A stretch of DNA of 64,000 bases from JAKACA01 sp052143575 (lineage in GTDB: Bacteria; Actinomycetota; Acidimicrobiia; Acidimicrobiales; Bog-793): the NCBI GenBank assembly GCA_052143575.1, contig JBKQSP010000008.1, forward strand, positions 22,596 to 86,595, written 5' to 3'. Shown here in pieces: positions 60,256 through 64,000 of this stretch. How positions within the stretch are numbered: position 1 is the stretch's first letter; every line of letters starts with the position of its first letter. Position numbers and translations under genes: made by a program. The notes below the pieces were generated by a model. That model did no database searches. It was not told the DNA's origin and saw only the letters and a program-made list of their open reading frames with translations.

Positions 60256-61095
60256 ATGAGAATTGTGAGTGACGAGACCACTGATCCCGAGGACGCCATG
60301 ATCGACGATTCCTCCCCCTTTGCCGCCGAGGTGGTCATCGAGGAAGCAGCCGCCGAGCCGGTCGCGCCGGAGGCCGCCGAGGTGGTCATCGAGGAGGTCG
60401 CCGTGCTGGAGGCCGTCGCCGACGGCGCCGCTGCCGATGCGGTGGAGGCCATCGAGGAGGCCGAGGCCGTCGCGGAGGCCGAGGCCGTCGATCTCTTCGC
60501 CGAGGAGGAGGACGAGGAAGAGGAGCCGGTCGAGAAGGCGCCCAGCCCCTACGACCGCCCCGGTCGCTGGTACGTCGTGCACACCTACGCCGGCTACGAG
60601 AACAAGGTGAAGTCCAACCTCGAGAGCCGCATCTCCTCCATGAACATGGAGGACCGCATCTTCGAGGTCGTGATCCCGATGGAAGAGGTCATCGAGGTCA
60701 AGAACGGCAAGCGCGTGCCGGTGCAGCGCAAGGTGTTCCCCGGCTACCTGCTGTGCCGTTGTGATCTCGACGACGACTCCTGGTCGGTGATCCGCCAGAC
60801 TCCGGGCGTCACGAGCTTCGTCGGGCCGGGCACGAAGCCCACGCCGCTTCCCCGCTCCGAGGTCGAGGCCATCCTGCAGGTCCGCCCGGAGGGTGTGGAG
60901 GGTCAGAAGCGCCCGAAGGCCCGCCTCGAGCACGAGGTAGGCGAGACGGTCCGCGTGAAGGAAGGCCCCTTCGCCGACTTCTCGGGCCAGATCGCCGAGA
61001 TCAACGAGGACCAGCTGAAGCTGAAGGTCCTTGTCAACATCTTCGGCCGGGAGACCCCGGTCGAGCTCGAATTCAGCCAGGTCGCCAAGCTCTAG
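60256..61095 (+). CDS. nusG: transcription termination/antitermination protein NusG
   Basis: 279 aa. The NGN domain begins at about residue 104 (R-W-Y-V-V-H-T-Y-A-G-Y-E-N-K-V) and the KOW domain ends the protein (E-T-V-R-V-K-E-G-P-F-A-D-F). Residues 1-100 are an acidic Glu/Ala-rich extension with a duplicated A-E-V-V-I-E-E element. Two possible starts, ATG 60256 and GTG 60265, give almost the same product. NusG binds RNA polymerase and couples it to the ribosome or Rho. Confidence 0.94.
   Translation: MRIVSDETTDPEDAMIDDSSPFAAEVVIEEAAAEPVAPEAAEVVIEEVAVLEAVADGAAADAVEAIEEAEAVAEAEAVDLFAEEEDEEEEPVEKAPSPYDRPGRWYVVHTYAGYENKVKSNLESRISSMNMEDRIFEVVIPMEEVIEVKNGKRVPVQRKVFPGYLLCRCDLDDDSWSVIRQTPGVTSFVGPGTKPTPLPRSEVEAILQVRPEGVEGQKRPKARLEHEVGETVRVKEGPFADFSGQIAEINEDQLKLKVLVNIFGRETPVELEFSQVAKL
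60322..60395 (+). repeat. 23-bp direct repeat in nusG acidic extension
   Basis: The same 23 bases occur at 60322-60344 and 60373-60395, a 51-base (17-codon) period, encoding A-A-E-V-V-I-E-E twice. Identity at the DNA level suggests a recent in-frame duplication inside the acidic tail. Confidence 0.85.
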
Positions 61096-61140
61096 GGCGA
61101 GGCCCTGAGCATCGGCACATAAAGGAGAAGGCGCACCAGC

Positions 61141-61566
61141 ATGGCCCGTCGCCGCGTCACCGCAGTCGTGAAGATCCAGTTGCCCGCCGGGGCGGCAACA
61201 CCCGCGCCCCCTGTGGGGACGGCGCTCGGACCCCACGGCGTGCAGACCATGGAGTTCTGCAAGCAGTACAACGCCGCCACCGAGAACCAGCGCGGCACCA
61301 TCATCCCCGTCGAGATCACGATCTACGAGGACCGGACGTTCACGTTCATCCTCAAGACGCCGCCCACGACGGTCCTGCTGCGGGAAGCAGCCGGCGTCGA
61401 GAAGGGCGCCGCCCTGATCGGCAGGGAGATCGTCGGCTCCGTCAACGATGCCCAGCTGACGGAGATCGCCGAGAAGAAGATGCCGGACCTGAACGCCAAC
61501 GACCTCGAGGCCGCCAAGCGCCAGGTGGCGGGCACGGCTCGTTCCATGGGCATCTCGGTCGGATGA
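61141..61566 (+). CDS. rplK: 50S ribosomal protein L11
   Basis: 141 aa, standard L11 (V-K-I-Q-L-P-A-G-A-A-T-P-A-P-P-V-G-T-A-L-G at the start, G-T-A-R-S-M-G-I at the end). Part of the GTPase-associated centre. AAAGGAGAAGG is a strong ribosome site. Confidence 0.97.
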   Translation: MARRRVTAVVKIQLPAGAATPAPPVGTALGPHGVQTMEFCKQYNAATENQRGTIIPVEITIYEDRTFTFILKTPPTTVLLREAAGVEKGAALIGREIVGSVNDAQLTEIAEKKMPDLNANDLEAAKRQVAGTARSMGISVG

Positions 61567-61600
61567 CCAGCGTTCGAATGTTCACCGAAAGGGACTCGAA

Positions 61601-62323
61601 GTGACGACTGGAAAGCGCTACACGGACCTGTTGAAGCGGTTCGACCGCACCCGGCTCTACTCGCCGCTCGAGGCGATCGACCTCGTGAGGAGCCTCGCCT
61701 CCGCCAAGTTCGACGAGACGATCGAGATGGCCGTGCGGCTCGGGGTCGACCCTCGCCGCGCCGACCAGATCGTGCGCGGCTCCCTGGCGCTGCCGGCGGG
61801 CACCGGCCGCACGAAGCGGGTCGCTGTCTTCGCCGCCGGCGAGCCTGCCGCTGAGGCGCGCGCCGCCGGCGCCGACGTCGTCGGGGCGGACGACCTCGTG
61901 GCGCGCATCGAGAAGGAAGGCTTCCTCGAGTTCGACGTCGCCATCGCTACGCCGGACATGATGGCGCAGGTCGGTCGCCTCGGTCGTGTCCTCGGTCCTC
62001 GCGGCCTCATGCCGAACCCCAAGACGGGAACGGTGACGACCGACGTTGCCCGCGCCGTGTCGGAGTTTCGCGGCGGGCGAGTCGAGTACCGGACGGACCG
62101 CGTGGGCAACATCCACGTCCCGATCGGCAAGGCGTCCTTCACACGCGACCAGCTGATCACGAACTTCAGGGCCGTCGTCGACGAGCTCGTGCGGGTGAAG
62201 CCGGCGGCGGCGAAGGGTCGCTACGTCCGTTCCGTCACCCTCTCGCCGAGCCAGGGCCCCGGCGTGCACATCGACACCCTGAAGGTGCGCATCACCGACG
62301 AGGAGCTGGCCGCCTCGGCTTAG
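61601..62323 (+). CDS. rplA: 50S ribosomal protein L1
   Basis: 240 aa; G-K-R-Y near the start, R-G-L-M-P-N-P-K-T-G-T-V-T and K-A-S-F in expected places. Builds the L1 stalk at the E site and is a translational repressor of its own operon in many bacteria. GTG start 34 bases after rplK. Confidence 0.97.
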   Translation: MTTGKRYTDLLKRFDRTRLYSPLEAIDLVRSLASAKFDETIEMAVRLGVDPRRADQIVRGSLALPAGTGRTKRVAVFAAGEPAAEARAAGADVVGADDLVARIEKEGFLEFDVAIATPDMMAQVGRLGRVLGPRGLMPNPKTGTVTTDVARAVSEFRGGRVEYRTDRVGNIHVPIGKASFTRDQLITNFRAVVDELVRVKPAAAKGRYVRSVTLSPSQGPGVHIDTLKVRITDEELAASA

Positions 62324-62361
62324 GTGTGCGACCTGCGCTCGGGCGACCGGGCCGGGTCGGC

Positions 62362-62367
62362 TAGCAT
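62362..62367 (+). promoter_or_regulatory. possible -10 element before the rplJ leader
   Basis: TAGCAT at 62362-62367 lies 30 bases ahead of the structured leader, in a 231-base gap between rplA and rplJ. The hexamer 17 bases upstream is a poor -35, so this is tentative; an internal promoter for rplJ-rplL is common. Confidence 0.35.
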
Positions 62368-62384
62368 CACTGCGCACAAACCGA

Positions 62385-62465
62385 CTGACCAGTCGCCGTA
62401 GACCTCCGGTGCACCACGCGTGCTGAATGGGCGAGAGCCCGCCTGACGAGGCGAAGTCTCCCAAG
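62385..62465 (+). ncRNA. ribosomal protein L10 leader (autoregulatory mRNA structure)
   Basis: CCGTAGACC at 62396-62404 and CCTGACGAGG at 62442-62451 with GCTGAATGGGCG between them match the conserved blocks of the actinobacterial L10 leader as I remember them (C-C-G-T-A-G-A-C-C then C-C-T-G-C-G-C-A-G-G). The L10-L12 complex binds the kink-turn in this RNA and represses rplJ-rplL translation. Boundaries approximate. Confidence 0.65.
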
Positions 62466-62554
62466 GCTTCCGTTCGTCCGCGCCGCGTTGTGCCCGAGTC
62501 CCCGACCGGGTCACACGATCGCTGTTATTGCCGAGACGAACGAAGGGAGCACCG

Positions 62555-63550
62555 GTGGCTGGGCCGAGAGCCGAGAAAGTCGCTGTTGTCGAGGAGGTCA
62601 AAGACCACCTCGCGCAAGCGGACGCCGCCATCCTCACCGAGTACCGGGGTCTGAAGGTCGGCGATCTCGCCACCCTCCGCCGGGCGCTGCGGGTTGCTGG
62701 CGCCGAGTACAAGATCTACAAGAACACCCTGGTGCGGCGGGCAACGGCCGACACCCCGCATGCAGCCATGGACACGATGCTCGAGGGCCCGACGGCCATC
62801 GCCTTCATCGACAAGGACGTCGCAGCGGCCGCCAAGATTCTCCGCGAGTTCGCCAAGACGCATCCGGCGCTCGTCGTGAAGGGGAGTTTCGTCGGCTCGG
62901 GCGTGCTCGACGCCCGCACGACGAACGCCCTCGCCGACCTGCCGTCGCGAGACGTGCTGCTGGCTCAGATCGCCGGCGCCCTCGCCGCCCCGATGCGCCA
63001 GTTCGCCGGCCTGCTGAAGGCCCTCCCGCAGAACCTTGCCTACGGCATCTCGGCGCTCATCGACCAGCGTGTGGCGGGGGGCGAGGCGTTGCCGGTCACG
63101 GTCTCCGACTCATCGGCCGGTGAGGGCGCCGGTGAGGGCGCAGGCGCCGCCTCCGGCGGAGAAACCTCCGCCGGCGACGACACCAGCGCCCCGGCAGCTG
63201 AAGCCGAAGCCGCCCCCGAGCCGGAAGTCGCTGTCGCGGAGGTTGAGCCGGAAGCCGCTGCCACGGCTGTTGAGCCTGAGGAGACCCCCGAGCCGGAGGC
63301 CGTTGCGGCGGAGGCTGAGCCAGAAGCTGCCGCCGAGCCGGAAGCTGCGGTCGAGCCGGAGCCCGAGGCGAGCGCAGAGGCCGAGACGGCCGAGGCAGAG
63401 GCACCGGATGTAAGCGCCGAAGCAGAGGCTGCGGCGAGCGAGGCGGCGGCTTCGCCCGCCGAGTCCGCCGAAGCCGCTGCGACCCCCGAGCCTGCAGCAG
63501 AAGAGCCTGCAGCCGAAGAGCCCGTAGCCGAAGAGCCCGAAACCGAATAG
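62555..63550 (+). CDS. rplJ: 50S ribosomal protein L10 with acidic C-terminal extension
   Basis: 331 aa; typical L10 is about 175. Residues 1-182 are a normal L10 (E-Y-R-G-L-K-V near residue 29, N-T-L-V-R-R-A near 60, then the helix that binds L12 dimers). Residues 184-331 are almost only Glu, Ala, Pro and Val in irregular P-E-A/E-P-E repeats with no basic residues. GTG start behind GAAGGGAGC. L10 is the base of the L7/L12 stalk. Confidence 0.93.
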   Translation: MAGPRAEKVAVVEEVKDHLAQADAAILTEYRGLKVGDLATLRRALRVAGAEYKIYKNTLVRRATADTPHAAMDTMLEGPTAIAFIDKDVAAAAKILREFAKTHPALVVKGSFVGSGVLDARTTNALADLPSRDVLLAQIAGALAAPMRQFAGLLKALPQNLAYGISALIDQRVAGGEALPVTVSDSSAGEGAGEGAGAASGGETSAGDDTSAPAAEAEAAPEPEVAVAEVEPEAAATAVEPEETPEPEAVAAEAEPEAAAEPEAAVEPEPEASAEAETAEAEAPDVSAEAEAAASEAAASPAESAEAAATPEPAAEEPAAEEPVAEEPETE

Positions 63551-63591
63551 TCCGTACAACCACCACGAGCAGGAAACGACAGGGAGCAACG

Positions 63592-63975
63592 ATGGCAACC
63601 AAGGAAGAAATTCTCGACGGCATCTCGAGCATGACCGTCCTCGAGCTGAGCGAGCTCCTGAAGGAGTTCGAGGAGCGCTTCGGCGTGACGGCGGCCGCCC
63701 CGGTGGCTGTCGCAGCGCCGGCGGCGGGCGGTGCTGCTGAGGCGGCGCCGGCCGAGGAGGAGCAGGACGAGTTCGACGTCATCCTCACGGCTGCGGGCGA
63801 CAAGAAGATCCAGGTCATCAAAGAGGTGCGTGCCCTTACGAACCTCGGTTTGAAAGAGGCGAAGGATCTCGTCGACGGCGCCCCGAAGCCGGTACTGGAG
63901 AAGGTCTCGAAGGAGGACGCCGAGAAGGCGAAGTCCCAGCTCGAGACCGCCGGAGCCAGCGTCGAGCTCAAGTAA
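63592..63975 (+). CDS. rplL: 50S ribosomal protein L7/L12
   Basis: 127 aa: N-terminal dimerisation domain (L-E-L-S-E-L-L-K-E-F-E-E-R-F-G-V), Ala-rich hinge, and C-terminal factor-binding domain (K-I-Q-V-I-K-E-V-R, G-L-K-E-A-K-D-L-V). CAGGGAGC precedes the ATG. Last complete gene; the following 25 bases hold nothing recognisable. Confidence 0.97.
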   Translation: MATKEEILDGISSMTVLELSELLKEFEERFGVTAAAPVAVAAPAAGGAAEAAPAEEEQDEFDVILTAAGDKKIQVIKEVRALTNLGLKEAKDLVDGAPKPVLEKVSKEDAEKAKSQLETAGASVELK

Positions 63976-64000
63976 CTCGACCGGGTAGGCGCCGGGCGGG

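Noticed and set aside
1..64000. CRISPR array, prophage, insertion sequence or integrase
   Set aside because: No regularly spaced repeats, transposase or integrase motifs or target duplications were seen; the three tRNA genes show no adjacent att-like duplications.

Overview
The window is about 70% G+C, uses many GTG starts, and its genes are densely packed with frequent 1-8 base stop/start overlaps. The gene set points to an actinobacterium: mycothiol glycosyltransferase MshA, nickel superoxide dismutase with its maturation protease, an RsiG-type c-di-GMP anti-sigma homologue, Rex, an MptB-like mannosyltransferase and the proC / small excisionase-like HTH neighbourhood known from mycobacteria. 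A DUF929 protein next to VKOR and the mix of actinobacterial families would suit a deep-branching, aerobic lineage such as Acidimicrobiia; that placement is inference. I see no rRNA, CRISPR, prophage or insertion sequence.

Layout. 1-10.6 kb is a mixed accessory/housekeeping stretch: a desaturase behind a perfect 18-bp palindrome, a metallophosphoesterase, a membrane HtrA/PDZ protease, two tiny overlapping membrane proteins, a DUF929-VKOR thiol-oxidation pair, a branched-chain amino-acid dehydrogenase, a secreted GH43-like lipoprotein and a sulfatase. 10.5-16.7 kb has a redox flavour: SoxR, a split transketolase whose promoter carries a SoxR-box-like operator in a 19-bp spacer, an aldehyde dehydrogenase, MoaD, and divergent sodN/sodX. 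16.8-22 kb carries RsiG-like and XRE regulators, mshA, proC, a small HTH protein and an acyl-CoA ligase.

22.1-29.2 kb is rex followed by a nearly complete C5 heme pathway in one direction: hemA, hemC, a fused uroporphyrinogen-III methyltransferase/synthase, hemB and hemL. Directly downstream (29.26-30.42 kb) three overlapping tiny genes encode a nitrile-hydratase-fold metalloenzyme split like thiocyanate hydrolase. 30.4-47.6 kb is a geranylgeranyl-reductase-family gene divergent from a complete 14-gene nuoA-N operon for complex I.

47.6-57.6 kb concerns the cell envelope: a giant fusion of a degenerate phosphoesterase domain with an MprF-like lipid aminoacyltransferase, a YajQ protein, tRNA-Tyr, a cupin, a YfhO-like membrane protein, an MptB-like mannosyltransferase and a crotonase. 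58.1-64 kb is the translation/transcription block tRNA-Thr, tRNA-Met, rpmG, an ECF sigma/anti-sigma pair, tRNA-Trp, secE, nusG, rplK, rplA, an L10 leader, rplJ and rplL. Both NusG (N-terminal, ~100 residues) and L10 (C-terminal, ~148 residues) carry long acidic Glu/Ala-rich extensions.

Most promising for follow-up: the three-gene nitrile-hydratase/thiocyanate-hydrolase-like unit, the SoxR-type promoter on the split transketolase, the RsiG-like protein with one perfect and one decayed c-di-GMP motif, the phosphoesterase-MprF fusion and the DUF929-VKOR pair.
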